DNA from: CAYVUI01 sp964454745
GTDB taxonomy: Bacteria > Planctomycetota > Phycisphaerae > Sedimentisphaerales > Anaerohalosphaeraceae
NCBI GenBank assembly: GCA_964454745.1
Contig: CAYVUI010000059.1
Span: 1 to 28,465 of the forward strand
Length of the DNA: 28,465 bases
Reading direction: 5' to 3'
Part shown: positions 1 to 10,936 of the stretch, one piece after another
Numbering within the stretch: position 1 is the stretch's first letter
Layout: every line of letters begins with the position of its first letter
Translations under genes and position numbers: made by a program
The notes under the pieces: model-generated
Database searches by the model: none
What the model was told of the DNA's origin: nothing
The model's input: only the letters and a program-made list of their open reading frames with translations

Positions 1-1
1 T

Positions 2-1207
2 TCGCACCGCTATTTCAGCCGTTCGATCAGCCTGCTGATTGCACTTCGGATGATTAATTCCAATACCGTGGCCATCGAATCCATCCTCAAACGCTGCATT
101 CGAGTCGTGCCCCTCGATGGAACCAATGACCTCATTGATTACGTAAAATACGCGATCCAGGCCGCCGATTCCGCCTATGACCACCGCGTTGCCCAAAGCG
201 GCATCGACTGGATCCGCGCGAACCGTCAGCCGGGCCTGATCCCAATGGGAGCGGAGCTTGAGTTTTCCAATCTCGGTTTTGAGGCGATCTCTAAATCAAA
301 AGTCCGTGACAGTGAATTTGACGGTTTTCGCTTTTTCAACGACTTTGCCCTGCATGAACTCTCGTGGAAAATGGGCGGATACATCGACGATCATCGCGGC
401 ACGGACAAACTGGAGCGAAAATCCGGCTTCCTTGAACTGGCCCCCGGGCGGCTCAATATCCGCGGTGAAATCTCAAAACCCGCCACCTGTGATCCCTGGA
501 TCATGAACCAGCTCATCGTCAATATTTCCGAATTCTATCCCATCAAACCTCACTCACTGCACCTGACATTTCAGCTTCGCCGCAAGCAAATCAACAGCCA
601 CAAAACCCTGCCCATCGGGTTCGTAAAGTGTCTGCTGGCCCTCGGCGGCGGCCCCCAGATGACCAAGGAAGGTAAATTGTTCATTTCCAGGATGGACCAC
701 GACGAAATCCAGCAGAATATCTTCGGCGAAGAATTCATCTTCGCCCGGACCAGCAAAAGAAAATCCCACCTTGAAGCCGATGACCTGGGCCCAAGCTCCA
801 CGCGCCGAAGCCATGAAACCTACACCCAGCAGTATAAATTCATCCGACTCGACCCCCGCGCCAATTATGAAGCCCTCATTATGGCCCTCAAAGGCCTCCA
901 GCTCGAATACAACCCCGGAGATTACCTCACCGCAAAGCAGCTTCGGGCGGACAGGCGGCTGCGCTACAATTATCAAAAACTCAAGGAATGGGCCACCGAT
1001 CCCACCGAAATCAACCGGCAGACGATCAGCTATTTCCTCAAAACCATCAAAATGGGCCTGATGAAGGAACACCACACAAAACCCGAGCACCAGCTCCACT
1101 ATATCGAATGGGCCCTTGGGGCCATCGATGTCCAGCTTCGCCTCTTTAACAAGCAGATCCAGCGAAATGATCCCTATTATACCTACCGCCCCCTCCAGAC
1201 CGAGTAA
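2..1207 (+). CDS. 5'-partial gene, possible amidoligase / glutamate-cysteine-ligase-like protein
   Basis: The reading frame is open from base 2 of the window. The first ATG in it (position 50) has no Shine-Dalgarno sequence, so the true start probably lies upstream and the gene is 5'-partial; from that ATG it encodes 385 residues. I do not recognise it with confidence. Counting from ATG 50, there is an early GAELEF motif, a following LELAPGRLN...GEISKPATCD stretch, and HSLHLTFQL near residue 180. Together these resemble the acidic strand, substrate loop and HxH-type strand of amidoligase and glutamate-cysteine-ligase-like folds, which join amines to carboxylates with ATP. The C-terminal half is charged and helical with no motif I know. 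No signal peptide or membrane segment is visible. The product is inferred cytoplasmic. The fold assignment is a guess from short motifs; a protein of unknown function is the safe call. Confidence 0.55.
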   Translation, partial: SHRYFSRSISLLIALRMINSNTVAIESILKRCIRVVPLDGTNDLIDYVKYAIQAADSAYDHRVAQSGIDWIRANRQPGLIPMGAELEFSNLGFEAISKSKVRDSEFDGFRFFNDFALHELSWKMGGYIDDHRGTDKLERKSGFLELAPGRLNIRGEISKPATCDPWIMNQLIVNISEFYPIKPHSLHLTFQLRRKQINSHKTLPIGFVKCLLALGGGPQMTKEGKLFISRMDHDEIQQNIFGEEFIFARTSKRKSHLEADDLGPSSTRRSHETYTQQYKFIRLDPRANYEALIMALKGLQLEYNPGDYLTAKQLRADRRLRYNYQKLKEWATDPTEINRQTISYFLKTIKMGLMKEHHTKPEHQLHYIEWALGAIDVQLRLFNKQIQRNDPYYTYRPLQTE

Positions 1208-1366
1208 TGCCAAAAATTGCCCTCCAACGCGCTTTTCGCTTGACTTTCACTGCTGAACAGGGAAAATGCACTACTAATTCAGAAGCAGGGCTTAATCCTA
1301 TGCCCCCAAAATCATTGAAAATCGTGTGAAGCGGCTCGCCGCTTCCCAAAGCGAAAGGAGTTGCCA

Positions 1367-1864
1367 ATGGCTACAGTTGAAAATCTTAAAGAAGCATTTG
1401 CCGGGGAAAGTCAGGCCAATCGGAAATACCTCGCATTTGCCAAAAAAGCCGATCAGGACAATATGCCAAACGTCGCAAAGCTTTTTCGGGCAGCGGCTGA
1501 GGCAGAAACCGTCCATGCTCACGCACATTTCCGTGCACTTGAGGGTGTAAAATCCACTATGGAAAACCTCGAAGCCGCCATTGAAGGCGAAGGCTTTGAA
1601 TTCCAGAATATGTACCCCAAGTTCCTCGACGAAGCAAAGGCCGAGGGCCATAAACCCGCCCAGATGTCATTTGATTATGCACTCAAGGTCGAGGAAATCC
1701 ACCACGGACTCTACTCACAGGCCCTGGAAAGTGCAAAGGCCGGCAAAGACATCGAAGCAGGAACCATTTACGTCTGCCAGGTCTGCGGCAACACGATGAT
1801 CGGCGAACATCCGGATAAGTGCCCGGTATGTTCCGTAGCAAACAAGTGGATGGAGATCAACTGA
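1367..1864 (+). CDS. rubrerythrin (peroxide-reducing diiron/rubredoxin protein)
   Basis: A cytoplasmic non-heme iron protein of 165 residues that reduces hydrogen peroxide in anaerobes. The N-terminal two thirds is a ferritin-like four-helix domain with the expected iron ligands, including Glu14 (FAGES), Glu47-x-x-His50 and an EExHH motif near 109-113. The C-terminus is a rubredoxin-like knuckle with Cys137-x-x-Cys140 and Cys152-x-x-Cys155, holding the electron-transfer Fe(SCys)4 centre. The start is ATG 1367, six bases after a strong AAAGGAG at 1354-1360. A TTG two codons earlier would place the start on top of the ribosome site. It is a single gene ended by a strong terminator. Length and domain order are normal for the family. 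Its presence fits the oxygen-sensitive pyruvate:ferredoxin oxidoreductase further along. Confidence 0.95.
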   Translation: MATVENLKEAFAGESQANRKYLAFAKKADQDNMPNVAKLFRAAAEAETVHAHAHFRALEGVKSTMENLEAAIEGEGFEFQNMYPKFLDEAKAEGHKPAQMSFDYALKVEEIHHGLYSQALESAKAGKDIEAGTIYVCQVCGNTMIGEHPDKCPVCSVANKWMEIN

Positions 1865-1892
1865 TCTGATCCACCTGAAAACAGGGAAAAAG

Positions 1893-1928
1893 AAAAAGCG
1901 GATCGGCAAACACCGGTCCGCTTTTTTT
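1893..1928 (+). terminator. intrinsic terminator after rubrerythrin, possibly bidirectional
   Basis: A 10-bp stem, AGCGGATCGG (1897-1906) with CCGGTCCGCT (1913-1922), has a single G-U pair and a 6-nt loop, and a run of T follows through 1928. The A-run at 1893-1897 gives a shorter U-tract on the opposite strand, so it may also end the RNA-binding-protein transcript that converges from the right. Confidence 0.9.
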
Positions 1929-1957
1929 ATTTGATTATGCAGCTGCAAAGCGATGGA

Positions 1958-2395
1958 TCAGTAGCTTCTGCGGTTTCCACCGCGATAACCACCCCCGCCG
2001 CCTCCGCTGCCGCCCGATCCACCGGAACCGCCTGAACCGCCGTCTCTTCTTGAACGAAAGCCCCTGCGATTGCCGCCGCCTCCGCCGCCAAAGCCTCCGC
2101 GACGCTGACCGCCAAACCCGCCGCCGCGTCTTCCGCCGGAACGGCCGCCATCACGCTTAGGCTTGGATTCGCTGACTTTCATCTCTCGGTCCTTGTACTG
2201 AGAACCGTTCAGTGCCTCGATCGCTGCTCTCGCTTCATCTTCATTAGGCATTTCCACAAATCCAAATCCCTTGGTTTTGCCCGTATTTTTATCCTGAATC
2301 ATTCGCACTTCCGTCACATCGCCATGTTCAGAAAAAATCTGGCGAACTTCATCCTCCGTCACATCAAACAACAGGTTCCCGACATACAGATTCAT
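1958..2395 (-). CDS. RRM-domain RNA-binding protein with glycine/arginine-rich tail
   Basis: A 145-residue RNA-binding protein. Residues 1-80 form one RNA recognition motif, with RNP2 as LYVGNL (3-8) and RNP1 as KGFGFVEM (42-49), the aromatic residues that stack on RNA bases. The rest (about 85-145) is low-complexity Gly, Arg and Ser with RGG-like and GGS repeats, typical of the small bacterial 'Rbp' proteins of cyanobacteria and planctomycetes. These are often linked to cold response or RNA chaperoning, which is family knowledge and not shown here. The start is ATG 2395, with AAGGA (complement of 2403-2407) 7 nt upstream. It lies 38 bp downstream of the nitronate monooxygenase-like gene on the same strand, so co-transcription is possible. 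Confidence 0.93.
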   Translation of the reverse strand: MNLYVGNLLFDVTEDEVRQIFSEHGDVTEVRMIQDKNTGKTKGFGFVEMPNEDEARAAIEALNGSQYKDREMKVSESKPKRDGGRSGGRRGGGFGGQRRGGFGGGGGGNRRGFRSRRDGGSGGSGGSGGSGGGGGGYRGGNRRSY

Positions 2396-2433
2396 CTTGC
2401 ATTCCTTTTTTAGGGTTGATTGTGTATTTTGTA

Positions 2434-3525
2434 TTAGTCACCCTGCTCTGCAGCCAGCGCGGCAGACAGTTCACTTTTCATTTGATCTACCAGCGTTGCC
2501 ACAGGAACAATCTGGTCACAGCGCCATGCGTTGGAACCTGCAAAAGCAAATGAATTATCCAAGTCTCCATCTGCCGCCCTGGCGAGAACTTCAGCGATAC
2601 AATACGGTGCCTTGCTCGGATCACAACTCCGCAGACAGCGGTATTTGCATTTGAAAGGCACGGTAAGCCCGTTTTGCACTTTCTCTACAAATTCGTTACG
2701 GATCACGCGTCCCGGTAATCCTACCGGACTGTCAATGATTTCGGTATCGCCTTCTTTCGCGTCAAGATACGCCTGCTTGAAATTCTGGTGCACATCGCAT
2801 TCCTCCGTGCAAACAAAACGCGAAGCAACCTGCACACCTTTTGCCCCCATTTTCAGATATTTTGCAATATCTGCCCCGGAAAAAATACCCCCGGCAGGAA
2901 TCACCGGGATCGCTGGGGAAAATGTATTGGCAAAGTCCAGCACTTCCTTGAAGATATCCTCGAGGGTCGCAGCCGTGTCGGTTTTTACCTCATCGGGCAG
3001 AAAACCCAGGTGCCCCCCTGCCTCGGGACCTTCTACAATGACTGCGTCCGGAGCCTTATCGTAACGGTTTTTCCAGCGCTTGCAGATGATCTGGAACGTC
3101 CGCTTGGATGAAACCACAGGGACCAGTTTCACATCCTTGCCGTTGAGATGATCCGGGAGAGACATCGGCAGTCCCGCCCCGGAGATAATCATATCCACCC
3201 CTTCATCTACCGCCGCGGCAACCAGACGGTCATAATCAGAAAGCGCCACCATAATATTGACGCCGATGATCCCATCTGTAGCCGCCCGAGCCTTTTGGAT
3301 CTCTTCGCGAAGGGCTTTTTCATTGAGGGTTTCAAAATTCGCCCCGGAGCGGTACTCATCCGCACGCCCGAGACCGGTGCTGGCAATTACACCGACACAA
3401 CCTGTATTTGCTACTGCTGCCGCTAAGCCTGCGCCCGAAACACGAACGCCCATGCCGCCCTGAATGATCGGAGGATTAATCTCAAGATTTCCGATCACAA
3501 GAGAAGGTATCCCGTCAAAAGCCAT
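2434..3525 (-). CDS. nitronate monooxygenase-family FMN oxidoreductase
   Basis: A 363-residue TIM-barrel flavoprotein of the nitronate monooxygenase / FabK-like (2-nitropropane dioxygenase) family. Visible signatures are the N-terminal PPIIQGGMGVRVSG motif, GVNIMVAL, the EGPEAGGHLGF loop that carries the family's active-site His region, and a C-terminal FMN phosphate-binding region (PAGGIFSGADI, then GAKGVQVASRF). A cysteine cluster (CKYRCLRSCDPSKAPYC) lies near residue 310, as in the clostridial/planctomycete subgroup. Substrate is unknown: such proteins oxidise alkyl nitronates or act as enoyl-ACP reductases, and sequence alone does not decide. ATG 3525 is preferred because AAGGTG sits just upstream. 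A GTG at 3531 is an alternative start but overlaps that site. The next gene downstream on this strand is the RRM protein. Confidence 0.88.
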   Translation of the reverse strand: MAFDGIPSLVIGNLEINPPIIQGGMGVRVSGAGLAAAVANTGCVGVIASTGLGRADEYRSGANFETLNEKALREEIQKARAATDGIIGVNIMVALSDYDRLVAAAVDEGVDMIISGAGLPMSLPDHLNGKDVKLVPVVSSKRTFQIICKRWKNRYDKAPDAVIVEGPEAGGHLGFLPDEVKTDTAATLEDIFKEVLDFANTFSPAIPVIPAGGIFSGADIAKYLKMGAKGVQVASRFVCTEECDVHQNFKQAYLDAKEGDTEIIDSPVGLPGRVIRNEFVEKVQNGLTVPFKCKYRCLRSCDPSKAPYCIAEVLARAADGDLDNSFAFAGSNAWRCDQIVPVATLVDQMKSELSAALAAEQGD

Positions 3526-3581
3526 AATCACCTTATTCGTTAAGATCTATCTATAAATGTCATGAAATGATCAATACTGCT

Positions 3582-3601
3582 GGCATTGAACAATCAATGC
3601 C
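3582..3601. repeat. perfect inverted repeat upstream of the nitronate monooxygenase-family gene
   Basis: GGCATTGA and TCAATGCC are perfect 8-bp arms around a 4-nt ACAA centre. The repeat lies 57 bp upstream of the flavoprotein start and 85 bp beyond the stop of the DAHP synthase gene. No T-run follows on either strand, so it looks more like an operator or mRNA hairpin than an intrinsic terminator. Function is unknown. Confidence 0.5.
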
Positions 3602-3685
3602 GATTCCTGAAACCAGGATAACATTTCATTTCTACAAGCAATTTATTTTATCCGGGAATATATCCATAAACAATAGAGAACTGGA

Positions 3686-4723
3686 TTATTCCACAAAATA
3701 TTTCACAAGTTCCTCGGTTTCATCCCATCCGACACATTTATCCGTTATGCTAAGGCCGTATTCAAGGGCCTTACCTCCCCCAAGTTTTTGATTGCCCTCT
3801 TTCAGGAAACTTTCAATCATGATCCCGGAAATGAGCTGAGTTCCCGCCTGAATCTGGTTTTTAATGTCTCGAAGCGCCGTAATCTGGTTTTTAGGATTCT
3901 TTTTCGAATTGGCATGGGAACAATCAATCACAATTCCGTTAAAAACCCCGCTTTTACGCAGTTTAACCTCTGAAAACGCGACCCATTCACTCCCGTAATT
4001 CGGCCCCCCTGTCCCGCCGCGGAGCACCAAATGCCCGTAACGATTGCCGCGGGTTTCCGCAATAATCACCTTGCCCTCCCGGTCGATTCCCAAAAAGGAA
4101 TGCTTGCTGGATGCGGCTTTGATTGCGTCAATCGCTACTCCGAGGTTCCCGTCCGTCGAATTCTTGAATCCAATCGGCATCGATAAACCGCTGGCCATCT
4201 GCCGGTGAATCTGGCTTTCCGTCGTTCTTGCCCCAATTGCCGCCCAACTGACAAGATCGGCAAGATATTGAGGAACGATCGGATCCAAAAACTCCGTTGC
4301 CACCGCAAGGCCCATCTTATTAATCCGCAGCATGATATCCCGGGACTGCCGAATTCCCTGCTCGATATCATAGGAACCATCCAGGTGCGGATCATAAAGC
4401 ATCCCCTTCCAGCCGATTGTCGTCCTCGGTTTCTCAAAATAGGCCCGCATGATAATCAGGGCCTTTTGCTTTACCTTGGGATCATCCTGAAGTTTTCTCA
4501 GCTTCTCGGCGTATTCCATGGAGGCGTCATAATCGTGGAGGCTGCACGGCCCGGCAATCACCATCCGCCGGGTATCGGTGTTGACCAGGATATCCTGTAC
4601 ACTCTTGCGGCTTCGCGCGACAAGCTGGGCAACTTCGTCAGTTTGGGGAAGCTGCTCTTTAAGTCCTTCCGGAGAAACCAGATCACGAAACGCTACAATA
4701 TTTAGATTGTCAGTTAATTCCAT
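3686..4723 (-). CDS. aroF: 3-deoxy-7-phosphoheptulonate (DAHP) synthase, type I-alpha
   Basis: Catalyses phosphoenolpyruvate + erythrose-4-phosphate to DAHP, the first committed step of aromatic amino-acid synthesis, in the cytoplasm with a divalent metal. At about 345 residues it matches the AroF/G/H type. Diagnostic motifs are AGPCSLHD (metal-binding Cys), RAYFEKPRTTIGWKG (PEP-binding Lys/Arg), IGARTTESQIHRQ, DCSHANSKKN (metal-binding His) and SGIMIESFLKEGNQ. The N-terminal extension present in the feedback-regulated E. coli enzymes is also here, so allosteric control by an aromatic amino acid is likely but unspecified. ATG 4723 is chosen; GTG 4732 is an equally possible start, since neither has a clear ribosome site. 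It is apparently a single gene with its own promoter. Confidence 0.95.
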   Translation of the reverse strand: MELTDNLNIVAFRDLVSPEGLKEQLPQTDEVAQLVARSRKSVQDILVNTDTRRMVIAGPCSLHDYDASMEYAEKLRKLQDDPKVKQKALIIMRAYFEKPRTTIGWKGMLYDPHLDGSYDIEQGIRQSRDIMLRINKMGLAVATEFLDPIVPQYLADLVSWAAIGARTTESQIHRQMASGLSMPIGFKNSTDGNLGVAIDAIKAASSKHSFLGIDREGKVIIAETRGNRYGHLVLRGGTGGPNYGSEWVAFSEVKLRKSGVFNGIVIDCSHANSKKNPKNQITALRDIKNQIQAGTQLISGIMIESFLKEGNQKLGGGKALEYGLSITDKCVGWDETEELVKYFVE

Positions 4724-4764
4724 CGGTCGCACGCACTTTCAGGACTCAAAACATCAAAAAGGAT

Positions 4765-4792
4765 ACTATAGAGGCTAAATAAAGAAATGCAA
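4765..4792 (-). promoter_or_regulatory. sigma70-like promoter for the DAHP synthase gene
   Basis: Read on the minus strand, TTGCAT (complement of 4787-4792) is followed after 16 bp by TATAGT (complement of 4765-4770). This predicts a leader of roughly 35 nt before ATG 4723. It is a pattern match only. Confidence 0.45.
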
Positions 4793-4843
4793 TCTGAAAA
4801 TCCCGAAACCTTGCGTTATCAGGTATTCCCCCCGTAAATCGCC

Positions 4844-5680
4844 TCACAAAGAAACCGTATCTTCGTCGTAACGTTCTTTGGCGATATCGAACTGCTCGCA
4901 GGTCAGGTTCATCTTGTTCAGCAGGGCCTTTGGGAGCATTTTTTCGAGGATATCGCCTGTAAAATCACTGGAGGCAAGAAAATGAGACACAAAAATAAGC
5001 GAACCAACCCCGCTGAAATCCTCACCAATGACGGGACTGTGGTGCCGAAGGACGCCCTCACAGAGAATGCCGGAAAAATTCCATTTCGAGCAGACCATCT
5101 CACCGACAACCGTGTGATCCATACCCAACAGCTCTTTTTCCTCCGAAACAATCTGCATCATTTCTCCCCAGTTTGTCCCGATCAAAGAGGCTCCCTTGCG
5201 GTCACTGGCCAGCAGGATAATCAGTCTGCCAATGTCGTGAATCAGTCCGGAAGTGGCAAAAAGACGCTTTTTATGGTCATCAAGACCGATTACATCGGCT
5301 AAAATCATGCTGGCCCGGGATATCTGACGGGAATGCAGAAAATACTCGTCGAGATATCGCATTTCATTAAATTCCGTTTCGATTACATCCTGGGCATACG
5401 AAACGCCCACCATCTGGGCCAGGGCATTGATATCCACACTCGCAGCGGCATCCTCGATGGTTTCAGGCTGATTCATTTCACGGTAACAGCTCGAGCTGGC
5501 CAGGTGCAGCAGTTCACTGCAAAAGCCCGGATCCTTCTCGATCAATCCCATCAGTTCATTCCGGTCCTGCCGCACTTCCGCGGTAAGAATCCGGTCAATA
5601 TGCTCGGGCATCGGCGGCATACGGCTGACCAACTGGGCCACACGAAGCTCTATTCTGTGTTTATCCAAAACAACCCCCAA
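4844..5680 (-). CDS. HDOD-domain signalling protein
   Basis: A cytoplasmic protein of about 278 residues made almost entirely of one HDOD domain, a catalytically reduced relative of HD phosphohydrolases used in bacterial signal transduction. The N-terminal RMPPMPEHIDRIL and DPGFCSELLHLASS segments, the ETIEDAAASVDINAL segment and the GLIHDIGRLI and RHHSP motifs are typical. An HD pair is present, but the full metal-ligand set of HD-GYP enzymes is not, so hydrolysis is not expected. The only start in frame is TTG 5680: a stop lies 39 nt upstream and the next ATG is inside the domain. The start therefore looks non-canonical with a weak ribosome site. The gene is divergent from nifJ. Its partner and input are unknown. 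Confidence 0.85.
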   Translation of the reverse strand: MGVVLDKHRIELRVAQLVSRMPPMPEHIDRILTAEVRQDRNELMGLIEKDPGFCSELLHLASSSCYREMNQPETIEDAAASVDINALAQMVGVSYAQDVIETEFNEMRYLDEYFLHSRQISRASMILADVIGLDDHKKRLFATSGLIHDIGRLIILLASDRKGASLIGTNWGEMMQIVSEEKELLGMDHTVVGEMVCSKWNFSGILCEGVLRHHSPVIGEDFSGVGSLIFVSHFLASSDFTGDILEKMLPKALLNKMNLTCEQFDIAKERYDEDTVSL

Positions 5681-5729
5681 AAACCTGTGAAAATCTTTGA
5701 ACGCCTTACAAATACTTTACATAAATACA

Positions 5730-5758
5730 ATTTTACCTTACCAATTTTGTAGGTCCAA
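5730..5758 (-). promoter_or_regulatory. candidate promoter for the HDOD gene
   Basis: On the minus strand, TTGGAC (complement of 5753-5758) precedes TAAAAT (complement of 5730-5735) with a 17-bp spacer, giving a leader of about 43 nt to the TTG start. The -10 is good; the -35 matches only partly. Confidence 0.35.
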
Positions 5759-5778
5759 TTCAAGCTTATAGCGGATTT

Positions 5779-5796
5779 TTCAGGAAAATTCCTGAA
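5779..5796. promoter_or_regulatory. palindromic operator-like site in the HDOD-nifJ divergent region
   Basis: TTCAGGAA-AA-TTCCTGAA has 8-bp perfect arms with a 2-bp centre. It ends 28 bp upstream of the nifJ -35 element and about 20 bp upstream of the HDOD -35 element, so a bound dimer could act on both genes. The regulator is unknown. Confidence 0.45.
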
Positions 5797-5824
5797 TCGG
5801 CCCTTCCTTTTATCAAAAAACAGG

Positions 5825-5853
5825 TTGCCTGACCGCGAAAGCGATGGTATAAA
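5825..5853 (+). promoter_or_regulatory. sigma70-like promoter for nifJ
   Basis: TTGCCT (5825-5830), an exact 17-bp spacer and TATAAA (5848-5853) predict a transcript start near 5860 and a leader of about 75 nt. Confidence 0.55.
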
Positions 5854-5903
5854 CAATATTTTATTTATCATCGACACAATGGGGTTATTCAAGACCCGTG
5901 AAT

Positions 5904-5924
5904 CAGGAATTACAAACAGGAATT
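5904..5924 (+). repeat. two CAGGAATT direct repeats in the nifJ leader
   Basis: CAGGAATT occurs at 5904-5911 and 5917-5924, 13 bp apart, between the predicted transcript start and the ribosome site. The same core (CAGGAA / TTCCTG) forms the palindrome at 5779-5796, and the first copy with its flank is nearly complementary to 5787-5798. Confidence 0.4.
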
Positions 5925-5934
5925 GGAGTTTATT

Positions 5935-9495
<3,561 letters not shown>

Positions 9496-9551
9496 GTTTT
9501 ACTGTATTGCAGATTGAATAAGGATAGGTCGTTTTATACCGGAGAGAAAAA

Positions 9552-10466
9552 ATGAGCAGCACCAAGGGATTGAATGGCAAAAACAGGACGATGCGTCTTT
9601 ATGAAAGTGATCCTCTTTGTCATCCGGTGCAAGCGCAAAAATTCTCTCTTCATAAAACATCGTGGTTTACAAGTCAGGGTCTGCCTTGCCGGGCCCTGGC
9701 TTTTTCTTTGATTGCCCTGGCCGCAATGTTCCTGTGCGGATGCACACAAAGCCGGCAAAGAACCAAGGGCAGCGTATATAAAGATGTTCATCAAATTCAT
9801 GCCGAAACCGTCGTCCGGGTCTATTGCAACGAAGGCCCCTACCTGACCGACCATCAGTTCACGATCCTTCCGGAATCCAAAAAGGTAACCGCAAAAGGCC
9901 GCGAACCCCAGGGCATGACCCAGTGGCTCTTTGACGGGCGGAAAGTCACCATCCAGGAAGGCAAACGCACCAATAACAAGACCAAATGGACCATCAGCTA
10001 TAACGAGAACAACGGCTCCCTGTACGATATCATGTACGACCAAGCCGTTATGGCTGCCGTTCACGCCGCCGGTTGGGTTTCCGCGACAAAAAATGACATA
10101 TTCTCCGCCCCGCTGGATATGAAAAAAGTCGATGGGCTCTGGTATCGACACGTCCCGCTGGCCGGTTCGCCGGGCTGGCAAAAACTCCGGACATCCGATA
10201 TCGAGTCTGATTACTACCTCGATACATCACGAAATGAGCTTGTTTTTGCGACATATCAGCCACAAAACAGCGATTCTGCCCCCGCCCAGCCGCAAATTAC
10301 ACAGCGGAACCTGCCCGAAGGGGCTCTGCAGGCGCAATTTTATAATTACATGTATGTAAAAGACTTGCAGCGCAGATTTCCTGCTAAAATTGATATCTAC
10401 CGCATGGAAAACGGAACCGAAGTGCTGCGGATGCAGATTACTTTCACCGATTTTTCCGTGGAATAA
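9552..10466 (+). CDS. predicted lipoprotein of unknown function
   Basis: 304 residues; I do not recognise the family. A hydrophobic stretch at about 48-61 ends in a lipobox-like LCGC with Cys64, so the mature protein is probably lipid-anchored. The n-region is unusually long (about 46 residues), so the real start may be an internal codon, although ATG 9552 has a good GGAG at 9541-9544 seven bases upstream. The rest is soluble and beta-rich: repeated short strands such as MTQWLFDGRKVTI, and a late PAKIDIYRMENGTEVLRMQITF, give a vague resemblance to LolA-like / outer-membrane lipoprotein-sorting folds (speculative). It follows nifJ by 56 bp on the same strand without a clear terminator between them, so read-through is possible. 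There is no obvious tie to pyruvate metabolism; it may serve the envelope genes to its right. Confidence 0.8.
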   Translation: MSSTKGLNGKNRTMRLYESDPLCHPVQAQKFSLHKTSWFTSQGLPCRALAFSLIALAAMFLCGCTQSRQRTKGSVYKDVHQIHAETVVRVYCNEGPYLTDHQFTILPESKKVTAKGREPQGMTQWLFDGRKVTIQEGKRTNNKTKWTISYNENNGSLYDIMYDQAVMAAVHAAGWVSATKNDIFSAPLDMKKVDGLWYRHVPLAGSPGWQKLRTSDIESDYYLDTSRNELVFATYQPQNSDSAPAQPQITQRNLPEGALQAQFYNYMYVKDLQRRFPAKIDIYRMENGTEVLRMQITFTDFSVE

Positions 10467-10814
10467 TTTTTTCTGCTTATGGATTACTGCACCTCGGGGT
10501 TACATCTGTATGGCAAAAGCAACACCATGACTTGCTGATAAGAAAGTGACTCGAAACTGTATTCGAACAGCGAACTGTCAGTAAATACCGACAATTTCAG
10601 TACTGAAAATGGACTTTTTGCAAACACAAACCCTGTATTGAAGGTAAAAGATACCATTATTTTGAAAGTATTTTTATAGAGATATTTGCATCTTATTTGT
10701 CTTTTAATAGGAGGCTTTCAACGTATTTATAGTCCCTAGCAGGGCTGTTTATACCCCTTTTGGGGTTGGGCTTGTAGAGATTGCATGAATTATATGAGGC
10801 AATCGGGTTAAGAG
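10467..10814. other. AT-rich gap with tandem hairpins, no convincing gene
   Basis: No reading frame with a plausible start lies here. An isolated GGAGG at 10710-10714 has no start codon at a useful distance. Two compact hairpins lie side by side: AG(T)CCCT-AGC-AGGGCT (10731-10746) and ACCCC-TTTT-GGGGT (10753-10766). With the terminator that follows, this could be the 3' part of a small RNA or of the lipoprotein transcript. Confidence 0.35.
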
Positions 10815-10842
10815 AAATCGGGAATTATCCGATATTTTTTTT
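10815..10842 (+). terminator. intrinsic terminator before the exosortase locus
   Basis: ATCGGG (10817-10822) and TCCGAT (10828-10833) form a 6-bp stem with one G-U pair around a 5-nt loop, followed after one A by eight T (10835-10842). The stem is short but the U-tract is strong. It lies about 350 nt after the lipoprotein stop. Confidence 0.55.
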
Positions 10843-10868
10843 GTAGAAACACGATGAATCCATATAAT
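10841..10868 (+). promoter_or_regulatory. candidate promoter of the exosortase/polysaccharide-export locus
   Basis: TTGTAG (10841-10846), a 16-bp spacer and a perfect TATAAT (10863-10868) directly follow the terminator U-tract. The predicted start near 10875 gives a leader of about 60 nt to the export-protein gene. No sigma54-type -24/-12 pair was found in this gap. Confidence 0.45.
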
Positions 10869-10936
10869 GTCCGGTTTACTGAATATTTTGGCTGGGCGCA
10901 AACGCTTTGGTAGGCTAAATTTAAAGGCATACTGCA

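Noticed and set aside
1240..1268. TTGACT as a -35 for rubrerythrin
   Set aside because: No acceptable -10 lies 16-18 bp downstream (only AAAATG), so I do not list a promoter there.
1985..2125. Simple-sequence GC-rich repeats as a possible tandem-repeat locus
   Set aside because: They are explained by the coding of the Gly/Ser/Arg-rich tail of the RRM protein.
10888..10920. Resemblance to a c-di-GMP-I (GEMM) riboswitch (GGGCGCAAACGC...GGCTAAA)
   Set aside because: The CAAACC/GNRA half of the aptamer is missing upstream, and GCG-CAAA-CGC simply forms a 3-bp hairpin. A covariance-model search would decide.
10467..10936. Sigma54 (-24/-12) promoter expected for some exosortase systems
   Set aside because: No GG-N10-GC pair with flanking consensus was found by eye in the gap; the sigma70-like pair fits better.
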